A DNA stretch of 64,000 nucleotides from Firmicutes bacterium CAG:24053_14 (lineage in GTDB: Bacteria; Bacillota; Clostridia; Oscillospirales; Oscillospiraceae). A model generated the notes under the pieces. It did not search any database. It saw only the letters and a list, made by a program, of their open reading frames with translations, and was not told the DNA's origin. The translations under genes were made by a program, and so were the position numbers. The stretch is taken from contig MNSZ01000061.1 in the NCBI GenBank assembly GCA_001916715.1, positions 53,642 to 117,641 of the forward strand, written 5' to 3'. Of the stretch, positions 18,900-27,376 are shown piece after piece (position 1 is the first letter of the stretch; every line of letters starts with the position of its first letter).

Positions 18900-20291
18900 A
18901 TGAATAATTCATACGATGTTGCAATAATCGGATGCGGAACCGCCGGCATTTTCGCAGGCTACGAGCTTATCGCCCGTCATCCGGAGCTTAAGATCTGCGT
19001 ACTCGACCAGGGCGGAGATATCTATTCAAGACACTGCCCCATCGTCGCAGGCAAGGTCAAGGAGTGCATCCATTGCAGCGTATGCGACACCATGTGCGGC
19101 TTCGGCGGCGCAGGCGCATTTTCCGACGGCAAGTATAACTTCACAACGCAGTTCGGCGGCTGGCTGACCGATTTCATGGACGATGACGAGGTCATGGAGC
19201 TTATAAACTACGTAGATACCGTCAACATGAAATACGGCGCGACCGACAAGACCTTCTCCACCAATACGCCCGAGGCGAGAGCGCTCGAGCGCGAGGCTCT
19301 CAAATACGACCTTCACCTGCTTCAGGCAAAGGTCAAGCATCTCGGAACAGAAAACAATCTGCGCATCCTCCAGAACATGTACGAGGATCTGCGCAAGGTA
19401 ATAGAATATCGCTTCCGCACCGAGGTTTGCAGCATAGACCGCGACGGCGACGGCTACTCGCTCGGCCTTAAAAAGGGCGACGACATAAAGTGCCGCTACC
19501 TCATAGTTGCGCCCGGCAGAAGCGGCGCCGAGTGGTTCTCCGAGCAGTGCCGCAAGCTTGGCGTGAAGCTTATAAACAACCAGGTCGATGTCGGTGTGCG
19601 CGTCGAGCTTCCGGCGACCGTGTTCGAGCACATCACCGACGTTGTGTACGAATCCAAGCTCATCTATCGCACAAAGCAGTACGGCGACAAGGTCCGCACC
19701 TTCTGCATGAATCCTTACGGCCACGTCGTTGCCGAAAACGTTGAGGGCATCAACACCGTAAACGGCCATTCCTACTCCGATCCCGCTCTGCGCAGCGAAA
19801 ACACAAACTTCGCGCTTCTGGTATCAAACCGCTTCACCGAGCCGTTTGATCAGCCCTACCGCTACGGCAAGCACATCGCCTCGCTCAGCAACATGCTCTC
19901 CGGCGGCGTTCTCGTTCAGCGCTTCGGCGATCTTGTTAAGGGCGTGCGCACAAACGAGCACCGTCTGGCACAGTCCTACACCCGTCCGACGCTTACCGCA
20001 GCCGTTCCCGGCGACCTGAGCCTTGCTCTTCCGAAGAGACAGCTTGACGATATCATCGAGATGATCTACGCTCTGGATAAGATCGCGCCAGGCACCGCAA
20101 ATTACGACACCCTGCTCTATGGCGCGGAGGTCAAGTTCTACTCCTCTCGTCTTGAGCTGAGCGGCGAGCTTGAAACCAAGTTTTCTAACTTCTTCGCCAT
20201 CGGCGACGGTGCCGGCATCACGCGCGGCCTCGCCCAGGCGGCGGCCTCCGGCGTGAAAGTCGCCCAGGTCATTTCAGAGCGCCTCGGCTGA
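18900..20291 (+). CDS. NAD(P)/FAD-dependent oxidoreductase
   Basis: 463 residues. The N-terminal dinucleotide-binding motif GCGTAG (11-16, 'VAIIGCGTAGIFAGYEL') binds FAD; 'CIHCSVCDTMCGFGGAGAFSDGK' is a Cys-rich segment typical of this clostridial flavoprotein family; the C-terminal 'FFAIGDGAGITRGLAQAAASG' closes the FAD site. This resembles the uncharacterised FAD-dependent dehydrogenases annotated across clostridia. Substrate unknown. TATAAT at 18850-18855 without a good -35 may be its promoter, and GGGGG lies before the ATG. A strong terminator follows. Confidence 0.85.
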   Translation: MNNSYDVAIIGCGTAGIFAGYELIARHPELKICVLDQGGDIYSRHCPIVAGKVKECIHCSVCDTMCGFGGAGAFSDGKYNFTTQFGGWLTDFMDDDEVMELINYVDTVNMKYGATDKTFSTNTPEARALEREALKYDLHLLQAKVKHLGTENNLRILQNMYEDLRKVIEYRFRTEVCSIDRDGDGYSLGLKKGDDIKCRYLIVAPGRSGAEWFSEQCRKLGVKLINNQVDVGVRVELPATVFEHITDVVYESKLIYRTKQYGDKVRTFCMNPYGHVVAENVEGINTVNGHSYSDPALRSENTNFALLVSNRFTEPFDQPYRYGKHIASLSNMLSGGVLVQRFGDLVKGVRTNEHRLAQSYTRPTLTAAVPGDLSLALPKRQLDDIIEMIYALDKIAPGTANYDTLLYGAEVKFYSSRLELSGELETKFSNFFAIGDGAGITRGLAQAAASGVKVAQVISERLG

Positions 20292-20310
20292 TATAACAGC
20301 ACAAAATGCC

Positions 20311-20342
20311 AAACCGGCGGACTTTGCGTCCGCCGGTTTTTC
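20311..20342 (+). terminator. Intrinsic terminator of FAD oxidoreductase
   Basis: Perfect 12-bp GC-rich stem (20311-20322 with 20328-20339), 5-nt loop, followed by T residues. Confidence 0.85.
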
Positions 20343-21471
20343 ATACTATTTTTTCGCTTGAAAACTCGCTTTCGAGCACCGCAAGCCCTGCCCGATTGCG
20401 CATGTTCACCGTCCATATGCTTATCCCGGCAAGGCCGAATTCGCGCACCAGAGCAAGCCGCGCGCGCACGCTGCGCGCATCCTCAAACCATACCTCATGC
20501 CGTCTGCCTGAAGGATCGGTGTAATTGAAAAACGGTGCCTGAGCTGCTTCGTCAAAACGTATCTGCGCAAAAACGCTTGCAGCAAGCGAGGCCGCCGCGG
20601 CGTTGGATATAACCTGCGCCGCCTGCCCCTGCTTCCACGGCAGCAGCCAGTTGTAGCCGTAGTTTGAAAAGCCGAGCAGGATCTTCGACGGCGGCATTTT
20701 CGTAACCGCGTAGGACAGCACCCTGCGCATCTCGTTCACCGGCGACACCGCGCGCGGCGCGGAGTAGGTGTAGCCCCACTCGTAGGTCATGATGACCACC
20801 CTGTCGCAGTACTGCCCATGGGCGGCATAATCATGCGCGGTGTACAAAACGCCGTACTGATCGTCCGAGGTCTTGGGCGCGATGGCGCTTGAGAGCATAT
20901 ATCCGTTTGCGTGCAGCGTTTCGGACATGCGTTTTAAAAATGCGTTGTAGCCCTCACGGTCGTAGGGCTGAACATACTCGATGTTGAGATTTACGCCATA
21001 ATATCCTCGGCTTCGCAGCGCAGCAAGCGTGTTTTCTGCAAGCGCATTCTGCGCCGCCGCATCGCTGAATATGCTGTGCGCAATATCGCTTGAGAATCCG
21101 CCGTTTGTGCCGATGTTCATGAGCGTCAGAAGCGGAGCGCAGCTGCCCTCCCACGCAGCGCTTATCATGCTTGAATCCTCAACAGGCGTTATGCCGCCCA
21201 GCGCGTCAATGCGCCACGAAAACGGGCATAAATATGTAAGTTGCGGCATAACGGCTGCCAGCTGCCGCTCGCTGATGTTCGGATAGGCATAGCCGTTTAC
21301 CTCTGTTTCGGCTGTCGGCCGCGCCCCATCGGGAATGACTATCGCCTGCCCTATGCTCAGGCGCGCAGGGTCGCTAAGCTCGTTTATCGCGGCAAGCTCC
21401 TGCACGGAGCTTGCGTTTGCCTTTGCTATCGAATACAGGCTGTCGCCGCGCCTGACAACGTAGATCTTCAT
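20341..21471 (-). CDS. LysM plus GH18 YaaH/SleL-like hydrolase
   Basis: 376 residues from the ATG at 21471, chosen because AGAGGTGAT precedes it. Residues 1-45 form a LysM domain ('VVRRGDSLYSIAKANASSVQELA'), binding peptidoglycan. The rest is a glycoside hydrolase 18 barrel of the YaaH/SleL group, enzymes that cut spore cortex. At the catalytic strand the sequence is GVNLNIEYV: the general-acid Glu is kept, but the preceding position reads Asn where the GH18 pattern usually has Asp. There is no signal peptide, as for SleL-type coat-located enzymes. It suggests an endospore-forming ancestor. Confidence 0.88.
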   Translation of the reverse strand: MKIYVVRRGDSLYSIAKANASSVQELAAINELSDPARLSIGQAIVIPDGARPTAETEVNGYAYPNISERQLAAVMPQLTYLCPFSWRIDALGGITPVEDSSMISAAWEGSCAPLLTLMNIGTNGGFSSDIAHSIFSDAAAQNALAENTLAALRSRGYYGVNLNIEYVQPYDREGYNAFLKRMSETLHANGYMLSSAIAPKTSDDQYGVLYTAHDYAAHGQYCDRVVIMTYEWGYTYSAPRAVSPVNEMRRVLSYAVTKMPPSKILLGFSNYGYNWLLPWKQGQAAQVISNAAAASLAASVFAQIRFDEAAQAPFFNYTDPSGRRHEVWFEDARSVRARLALVREFGLAGISIWTVNMRNRAGLAVLESEFSSEKIV

Positions 21472-21574
21472 ACCATCACCTCTGTAAATGGTATGATGAA
21501 ATTTCCAATATATTATTGACAACACAGTCCGTTAGGTGCTACGCTCAGGGAAACAGCAAGGGGGATAGCGCGCA

Positions 21575-21922
21575 ATGAGGATAATAAAGAAATGGATAGG
21601 CCGGAAGCCGGAGAGCGCCGGGGATGTGTATCTTCTGGAGGTGACGCAGGCGGAGATGTTCGAGCAAATGTATCCGCTGCTGGGACAGCTTGCCCTTCAC
21701 GCAACAAGCGGCCGCGATGTGGACTATCGCCTGTATTTCATTTGCGAGGGCGGACGCAGGATACTGCCTGTGGATAAGCCGAGCGTTATGAGCGGAGCTT
21801 TTAACGGCGGCGTAAATCCTTTGGCCGACTGCGAGATCATCACTGCGGAAAACATATCCGAGCTTATCGACACTTCCGCACTTCTGCCTGCCGTCGAAGC
21901 CGGTGAATACCTGTTCCGTTGA
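21575..21922 (+). CDS. Hypothetical protein
   Basis: A 115-residue acidic protein, not recognised. It has no membrane segment or signal peptide; the centre is beta-rich ('YRLYFICEGGRRILPVDKPSV'). The ATG follows CAAGGGGG with a usable spacing. TTGACA at 21516-21521 may be the -35 of its promoter, though the -10 (TACGCT) is poor. It ends 10 nt before a perfect terminator, and its codon use matches its neighbours, so it is likely a real gene. Confidence 0.6.
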   Translation: MRIIKKWIGRKPESAGDVYLLEVTQAEMFEQMYPLLGQLALHATSGRDVDYRLYFICEGGRRILPVDKPSVMSGAFNGGVNPLADCEIITAENISELIDTSALLPAVEAGEYLFR

Positions 21923-21932
21923 TGCGGAAAGC

Positions 21933-21967
21933 GCAAAAAATCCGTAGCAATGCTACGGATTTTTTGC
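21933..21967. terminator. Bidirectional intrinsic terminator
   Basis: Perfect 16-bp stem (21933-21948 with 21952-21967), 3-nt loop, six A and six T at the base, between convergent genes. Confidence 0.9.
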
Positions 21968-21982
21968 ATATTAAAGTGGCCG

Positions 21983-23309
21983 TCAGCCGATGCCGCCGAG
22001 GGCTGCGCCGGCAATCAGCGCTATGAGCGCGCAGGCGCAGTAGACGTATTTGCCCAAGGGATAAAACCACTTGCCTATGGGCTTGCGCGCGCCGAGGTTG
22101 ACGGCGTCGAGCGCAAACTTCTTTCCGCCGATCCAGAAGAACATGACCGCGGCGATAAGCGCGCCGAGAGGACAGATGTATATCGAAACGACATCCATCC
22201 ACTGGGACACGATGGCCTGAATGCACAGCGCGACCGCGCAGCCGAGAACGTGAATGACCGTCGTTGCCGGAACGCGCTTGAGCTTAAACTTCTCCTGCAA
22301 AAACGCAACCGGCGCTTCGTAGAGATTTATTATCGAGCTTATGCCGGCAAAGCAGACGCATACGAAGAACACTATGCCGACTATCCTTCCGCCGGCCATG
22401 CCGTTGATGACGTTGACGAGGAAGATGAACATAAGTCCGGGGCCGCCGGTGTCGAGCTGAGCGCCGCCGGTCGCCATGGCAGGGATGATGACAAACGCCG
22501 CAAGCAGCGCCGCGAGCGTATCGAATATCGCAACATTGCGCGCCGACGAGGGGATGCACTCCTCGCGGCTGAGATACGAGCCGTAAATGACGCTTCCGTT
22601 GCCGGCAACCGACAGCGAGAAGAACGCCTGACCGAAGGCGTATATCCACAGCTTGGGGTCTGCAAGACCCTTGGGATTTATGGTGAGGATATATTTATAT
22701 CCGTCCGACGAGCCGTCGAGCGTGAAAATATACACGCCCAGCGCAAGAAACAGCGCAAACAACACCGGCATCATGACCTTGTTGGCCTTTTCTATGCCGC
22801 CGGCAATGCCGAAGGACATTATGGCAAAGCTTGCGGCTATTGCTGTTCGCGCCCCATGCGCTTGCCGTTCCTCCGAATGTGCCGTTTATGACGTCCATAT
22901 CCTGTCCCATGGAAAACAGATCGCCGGTGAAGGACAGGAAGGTGTATTTAAATATCCAGCCCATAACGCAGGTGTAGCCTATAGCGAGCGCGAGCGAGCC
23001 GAGGATGGGTATGTAGCCTATGCGCTCGCCGATCTTGCGCTTGCCGTATCTAAGCTCGGTGCACATGCCGAACGAGCCCATAGGGCCTGCGCCGCCGGCT
23101 CGGCCGAGGGCAAATTCCTCAATAACGCCGGTGGACGCGATGAGGATGACAAATATAAAGTACGGGAGCAGGAAGGTCAAGCCTCCCCATGTCGAGACCA
23201 GCATCGGGAAGCGCCATATGTTTCCCATGCCGACTGCGGAGCCTATGCAGGCGATGATAAAGCCGCTGCGGCTTCGGAAGCCGTCGCGCTTGTGTTCGTT
23301 TTTCTCCAT
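21983..23309 (-). pseudogene. Frameshifted Na+-dependent transporter (NSS/SNF family)
   Basis: Two overlapping frames together encode one neurotransmitter:sodium-symporter family protein of about 440 residues. The N-terminal part (from 23309) has 'RSGFIIACIGSAVGMGNIWRFP', the conserved helix-1 Na+/substrate region; the C-terminal part (to 21983) resumes with 'FAIMSFGIAGGIEKANK'. The frame is lost between about 22836 and 22848, consistent with one extra base (or two missing). Such proteins import amino acids with Na+. A good promoter is retained. Either a recent inactivation or a sequencing error. Confidence 0.85.
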
Positions 23310-23349
23310 TGTTCTTACCTTTCGCTCTCTATTTTAACACGCTTTTCTA

Positions 23350-23378
23350 AATATACCTTGTAGACGCTCCAAAGTCAA
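23350..23378 (-). promoter_or_regulatory. Promoter of the NSS transporter
   Basis: Minus-strand TTGACT (23373-23378), 17-nt spacer and TATATT (23350-23355). Confidence 0.7.
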
Positions 23379-23380
23379 GA

Positions 23381-23411
23381 AAAGCCCGCCTCGCAAAAAG
23401 CGCGACGGGCA
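23381..23411 (-). terminator. htrA intrinsic terminator
   Basis: An 11-bp GC-rich stem with two mismatches (23385-23395 with 23401-23411), A5 loop on the + strand, followed on the minus strand by TTTT. Confidence 0.75.
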
Positions 23412-23448
23412 ATGAAGGAAAAATGAAGAGACTGTGTCTGTTTGATTA

Positions 23449-24795
23449 TCAGCCGCCGAAGCCGAAAAATCCGGGCGCCTGCTGCGACTGGCTCTGCCGG
23501 CTGTCCTGCTGGTCGGCAACGGCCGATGTGGTCTGCTCGCCGATCTCGACGGTCAGGGTGAGGGTCTGACCCTGACGATAAACGCTCAGGGTGAGCTTAT
23601 CGCCGGCGGCGTGGTCGGCTATTATGGAGCTGAGGTCGCTCTTGCCGCTTATCTCCTTTCCGTCAACGGCGGTGATTATATCATTTGTCTGAAGTCCTGC
23701 TTTGTCGGCAGGACCTCCCTCGGTGACGGATGCAACCGCCGCACCGGCCGGTGTGCCGTAGTTTTTGGCTTCGTCACTTACATCTGCGACCATGACGCCG
23801 ATGTAGGGCTTTGCGACGTAGCCCTTTTCGATGATGCTGTCAACGATGCTGCGCACGGAGTTTATGGGGATGGCAAAGCCGATGTTGTCGATCGACGCGC
23901 CGGAGCCGGACGAGCCGGAGTATTTTGCGTTGGTTATGCCGATGACCTCGCCATAGAGGTTAAACAGCGCGCCGCCGGAGTTGCCGGAGTTGATGGCGCA
24001 GTCGGTCTGAATAAGATTCATGGTGACGTTGTTCGACATCGTGACCTCGCGGTCAAGCGCGCTCACGGCGCCCGAGGTCAGCGAGAAGGTAAGCTCGCCG
24101 AGGGGGTTGCCGATGGCGATGACGGAGTCGCCGACGTTGAGGTTATCCGAGTCGCCGATCGTAACGGGGGTGAGGTTTTCCGCGTCGATCTTCAAAACGG
24201 CAATGTCGTTGCTCTCATCGTAGCCGACGAGCTTTGCGTCGTAGCTTGTGCCGTCATAGAGAGTTGCCTTGATGGAGCTTGCCGACTCTATGACGTGGAA
24301 GTTTGTTAGTATATATCCGTCGGAGGAATAGATAAAGCCCGAGCCGGACGCCGCCGACTGCGTGGTGTAGCCCCAGTAGTTTGTCGTTACCTGGGTCGTG
24401 ATGCCGACGGTGGAATTTACGTTTTTTGCATAGACCTCGGCAGCGGTCATCTGCTTGCTGGTGTCGATGCTTGCGGTGTTTATGACCGAGGTCGGGCGCT
24501 TGCCCTCGTTGACGGTCGTGCCGCCACTCGAGCCGCCTAAAACGGCGTTTCCTATGGCCGAGCCGCCGAAGCCTGCGAGCATCGCGGCAACGAGCAGACC
24601 GGCGACCATCGTGCCGGGCTTTTTCCAGAACGGCTTTTTATCCGCCTTGGGCATTTCCGGCTCGGCCTTGGGAGCCTGCTGAGAATTGCTCTGCTCATCC
24701 TCCGGCTTGTGGCCGTAGAAGAAGCTGTATTCGCCGTCAACCGGTGCGTTCTGCTGATCCTGAACGTTTTCGTTTTTGTTTTCCATGTTATCCAT
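23449..24795 (-). CDS. htrA: HtrA/DegP-type membrane-anchored serine protease
   Basis: 448 residues from the ATG at 24795 (GGAGG upstream). A charged cytoplasmic tail (1-60) and one membrane segment (62-83) place the protease domain outside. The triad is His167 (TNFHVIE), Asp197 (SNDIAVLKID) and Ser273 (GNSGG); a PDZ domain follows at about 335-425. It should degrade or refold misfolded exported proteins. The gene is divergent from a two-component system whose predicted binding boxes replace its -35 element (24950-24965, with TATTCT at 24934-24939), a layout like CssRS control of Bacillus htrA. Confidence 0.95.
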   Translation of the reverse strand: MDNMENKNENVQDQQNAPVDGEYSFFYGHKPEDEQSNSQQAPKAEPEMPKADKKPFWKKPGTMVAGLLVAAMLAGFGGSAIGNAVLGGSSGGTTVNEGKRPTSVINTASIDTSKQMTAAEVYAKNVNSTVGITTQVTTNYWGYTTQSAASGSGFIYSSDGYILTNFHVIESASSIKATLYDGTSYDAKLVGYDESNDIAVLKIDAENLTPVTIGDSDNLNVGDSVIAIGNPLGELTFSLTSGAVSALDREVTMSNNVTMNLIQTDCAINSGNSGGALFNLYGEVIGITNAKYSGSSGSGASIDNIGFAIPINSVRSIVDSIIEKGYVAKPYIGVMVADVSDEAKNYGTPAGAAVASVTEGGPADKAGLQTNDIITAVDGKEISGKSDLSSIIADHAAGDKLTLSVYRQGQTLTLTVEIGEQTTSAVADQQDSRQSQSQQAPGFFGFGG

Positions 24796-24949
24796 GCTGA
24801 TGGCCTCCTTGTCTAAGCACATAATGTATCTTTTCGCCGCATTTGTCAATCCGGCGGTCGTTATTGGGCTGCCGCTTCGGCGAAGCTCTGCTCGCCCGGT
24901 GGGCAGTTACCTGTATTTTGTGGAACTGTCATGAGAATAAGCCGCGAAC

Positions 24950-24965
24950 CTGAAATGAGCTGAAA
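24950..24965 (-). promoter_or_regulatory. Predicted response-regulator box pair at htrA promoter
   Basis: Direct repeat CTGAAA-TGAG-CTGAAA with 10-bp phase. It covers the -35 position of a minus-strand -10 element TATTCT (24934-24939). Tandem hexamers one helical turn apart are typical OmpR-family sites. Confidence 0.6.
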
Positions 24966-25034
24966 AAGTTTTGTTATCAAAATGTGAATTTGAAAAAACA
25001 TGCTTTGAATTTTTCCCCTGCGCTGTTAAAATGA

Positions 25035-25051
25035 TTTCAGGTTCGTTTCAG
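25035..25051 (+). promoter_or_regulatory. Predicted response-regulator box pair at its own promoter
   Basis: TTTCAG-GTTCG-TTTCAG, the same hexamer in the opposite orientation with 11-bp phase, just upstream of a -10 TATATT (25057-25062) that lacks a -35. The 11-bp blocks 24946-24956 and 25034-25044 are perfect inverted copies. Confidence 0.6.
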
Positions 25052-25086
25052 TTGAGTATATTAATATGTGTATCGGAGATGATACT

Positions 25087-25758
25087 ATGCGTATTCTTAT
25101 AGCGGAGGACGAGGTCGGCATTGCAAAGGCCTTGAAGCTTGTTCTCGAAAAAAACCGTTTTGCCGTCGATATGGTCCACAACGGCCTTGACGCGCTTGAA
25201 TATATGCTGTCGGTTTCCTACGATGCGGTGGTGCTTGATATAATGATGCCCGGTCTTGACGGGCTTGAGGTCTTAAAGCGCGCGCGCGAAAAGGGCGTGG
25301 GAACGCCGGTGCTGTTTCTCACGGCCAAGGCCGAGGTCGAGGATCGCATTGCCGGACTTGACGCAGGCGCGGACGATTATCTGCCCAAGCCCTTTGCCAT
25401 GGGTGAGTTTATCTCGCGCGTTCGCGCGCTCACGCGCCGCAGCGGAAATTACGCGCCCGACGTGATCTGCGTCGGCGGCACGAGCCTTGATCTTAGCTCC
25501 TACACGCTTTCGTCCGTCGGCGGCAGCGTTCGCCTTAACAATAAGGAGTTTCAGCTCATGGAGCTTTTCATGCGAAATCGCGGCCGCGTTTTTTCGACGG
25601 ATGCTCTCATGCAGAAGGTCTGGGATCTCGACACGGAGTCGGAAACGGACGTCGTATGGACATACATAGGCTTTTTGCGCAAGAAGCTCAGGCAGCTTGA
25701 CGCGGATGTTGAGATAAAGACCATTCGCGGCGCAGGCTACGCGCTGGAGGCAAAATGA
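25087..25758 (+). CDS. OmpR/PhoB-family response regulator
   Basis: 224 residues from the ATG at 25087 (GGAGATGAT upstream). The receiver domain has the acidic pair 'AEDE', the phosphoacceptor Asp51 ('VLDIMMPG'), Thr in 'LFLTAKAE' and Lys in 'YLPKPF'. The C-terminal winged helix (about 125-222) ends with 'IRGAGYALE', typical of the OmpR class. It pairs with the histidine kinase, whose start overlaps its stop by 4 nt. Predicted to activate htrA and itself through CTGAAA boxes. Confidence 0.94.
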   Translation: MRILIAEDEVGIAKALKLVLEKNRFAVDMVHNGLDALEYMLSVSYDAVVLDIMMPGLDGLEVLKRAREKGVGTPVLFLTAKAEVEDRIAGLDAGADDYLPKPFAMGEFISRVRALTRRSGNYAPDVICVGGTSLDLSSYTLSSVGGSVRLNNKEFQLMELFMRNRGRVFSTDALMQKVWDLDTESETDVVWTYIGFLRKKLRQLDADVEIKTIRGAGYALEAK

Positions 25759-26975
25759 TGCTTACGAAAATGCGGCGCAGATTTATCGCCTCGGCTATGG
25801 CGGCGATGGGAGCCGTTACGCTCGTGCTGCTCGTCGCGATAAATCTGTGGAACTATAACATAACGACAAACAGGCTCGACGATACGATAAATTCGCTCAT
25901 AACCACAGGAAAAAATCCATACAGCGGCTCGTCTAACTTCACCCTGCCGGACATTTTCAGCGATAATTCGCCGGAGTCAAAATACATGACGCGATATTTT
26001 GCCGTGGTGTACGACTCCGACGGCCATGCGGTGCGCGTGTTCAGCGATTATATTGCAACCGTCAGTGCGCAGGAGGCGCTTTACTACGCGTCCGACGCGC
26101 TGTCGTCGGGGCATACACAGGGCTATTACGGCGACTATCGCTACTGCCTCAAAAGCGGCTCGTCCGGCGCGGCGGTCATATTCTTGAACGCCTCGCCCGA
26201 GCGGCAGTCGATGAAAACGCTTTTTAACGTATCGCTCATCGTTGCGGCGGCGAGCCTGCTTGCAGGCTTTGCGCTTGTTGCGGCGTTTTCCAAAAAGGCT
26301 ATCGCGCCGTATGTGCGCAATATGCAGCTGCAAAAGGAGTTTATCACCGACGCCGGGCACGAGCTGAAAACTCCGCTGACCTCGATATCCACGAGCGCGG
26401 ACGTTTTGAAAATGGAAAACGGCGATAACGAGTGGGTCGATAACATTCAGAAGCAGACCGTGCGCATGTCAAAGCTCGTGAAAAACCTCGTTATGCTCTC
26501 GCGCCTTGACGAGGGCATGCCGCTGCCGGATAAGAGCGATTTTTCGCTCAGCGACGCCGCGTGGGAGGCCGCAGAGCCGTTTGAAATGCGCGCAAAGGCG
26601 CAGGGTAAGAGCTACAGTCAGAGCATCGCCCCCGATCTTGACATGACCGGCGACATGGCTGCCGTGCAGCAGCTCATATCGATTTTGCTCGATAATGCGT
26701 TTAAATACTCCGATGACGGCGGCGAGATCCGCCTGTCGGTTTACGCGCAGCACAAAAACAAGGTCATCGAGGTCTACAACACCTGTCCGCCGGACTCGCT
26801 CGTGGATATCGACAGGTTCTTTGACCGTTTCTATCGCGCGGACAAATCGCGCACTTACGACGGCGGAACCGGCATCGGCCTTGCCATAGCGCGAGCCATC
26901 GTCCAGGCGCTCGGCGGCAGCATAAATGCAGAGACCGCCGACGGAAAGAGCATAGTTTTCCGCGCAGTGATATGA
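25755..26975 (+). CDS. Sensor histidine kinase
   Basis: 406 residues. Two membrane segments (about 12-32 and 150-175) enclose an external sensor domain of about 115 residues with no recognised fold. No clear HAMP follows; the H-box 'FITDAGHELKTPLTS' has His202, the N-box is 'LDNAFKYSDDGG' and the G-box 'GGTGIGLAIARAIV'. It should phosphorylate the adjacent response regulator. By position next to htrA it likely senses envelope or secretion stress. Confidence 0.93.
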   Translation: MMLTKMRRRFIASAMAAMGAVTLVLLVAINLWNYNITTNRLDDTINSLITTGKNPYSGSSNFTLPDIFSDNSPESKYMTRYFAVVYDSDGHAVRVFSDYIATVSAQEALYYASDALSSGHTQGYYGDYRYCLKSGSSGAAVIFLNASPERQSMKTLFNVSLIVAAASLLAGFALVAAFSKKAIAPYVRNMQLQKEFITDAGHELKTPLTSISTSADVLKMENGDNEWVDNIQKQTVRMSKLVKNLVMLSRLDEGMPLPDKSDFSLSDAAWEAAEPFEMRAKAQGKSYSQSIAPDLDMTGDMAAVQQLISILLDNAFKYSDDGGEIRLSVYAQHKNKVIEVYNTCPPDSLVDIDRFFDRFYRADKSRTYDGGTGIGLAIARAIVQALGGSINAETADGKSIVFRAVI

Positions 26976-27125
26976 AAATAATATGAAAAATGCCTGCTTA
27001 CAAAAAACAGGCAGATGTTATAAGCATAATTTGATCCAAAACCCGTGGTGTAAAGAAAAGACGATAGAGCAGCAGGGGAGCGCGAGGGGGCAAAGGCCCC
27101 GCTCGTGATTGGATTAATAGCCATC

Positions 27126-27149
27126 AAAAACGTCCGGTACGGACTTTTT
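27126..27149 (+). terminator. Probable terminator of the two-component operon
   Basis: AAAAAC, then GTCCG-GTA-CGGAC and TTTTT; a short 5-bp GC stem extended by A/T pairs. Lies 150 nt after the kinase stop. Confidence 0.5.
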
Positions 27150-27171
27150 GACGAGCGTAGCGAGATTTTTC

Positions 27172-27242
27172 GTGAAAACCTGTTTTCACAAAAAATGTGG
27201 CGTTTTTCGCTGAAAGTCCTGATCTTGATCAGGACTTTCAGC
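27172..27242. other. Hairpin-rich noncoding stretch between kinase and phosphoesterase genes
   Basis: The 26976-27376 gap contains no convincing large gene. It holds a palindrome GTGAAAAC-CT-GTTTTCAC (27172-27189) and a perfect 16-bp inverted repeat with a TT loop (27209-27224 with 27227-27242). Neither hairpin is followed by a clear T tract, so they are not simple terminators. The second overlaps the end of a possible 20-residue reading frame on the minus strand. Confidence 0.5.
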
Positions 27243-27300
27243 GGTCACTCGGGCCGGGATCGTAGTCTCCGAATATCATATCGTCAATATCTGTTCCCAT
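27238..27300 (-). CDS. Possible 20-residue acidic peptide
   Basis: A short frame starting ATG after GAGGTGAAAAAC, a good ribosome binding site. The peptide begins MGTDIDDMIFGDY and is strongly acidic. Its stop codon lies in the arm of a perfect 16-bp hairpin. It follows the phosphoesterase gene by 75 nt on the same strand. No family recognised; coding status rests on the binding site and the tight hairpin only. Confidence 0.3.
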   Translation of the reverse strand: MGTDIDDMIFGDYDPGPSDR

Positions 27301-27376
27301 GTTTTTCACCTCAGCTCAAATTCAGCATACTTTCAGTATATGCGGCTATCGGCGGAAACATGACAAAAATTTTTAT

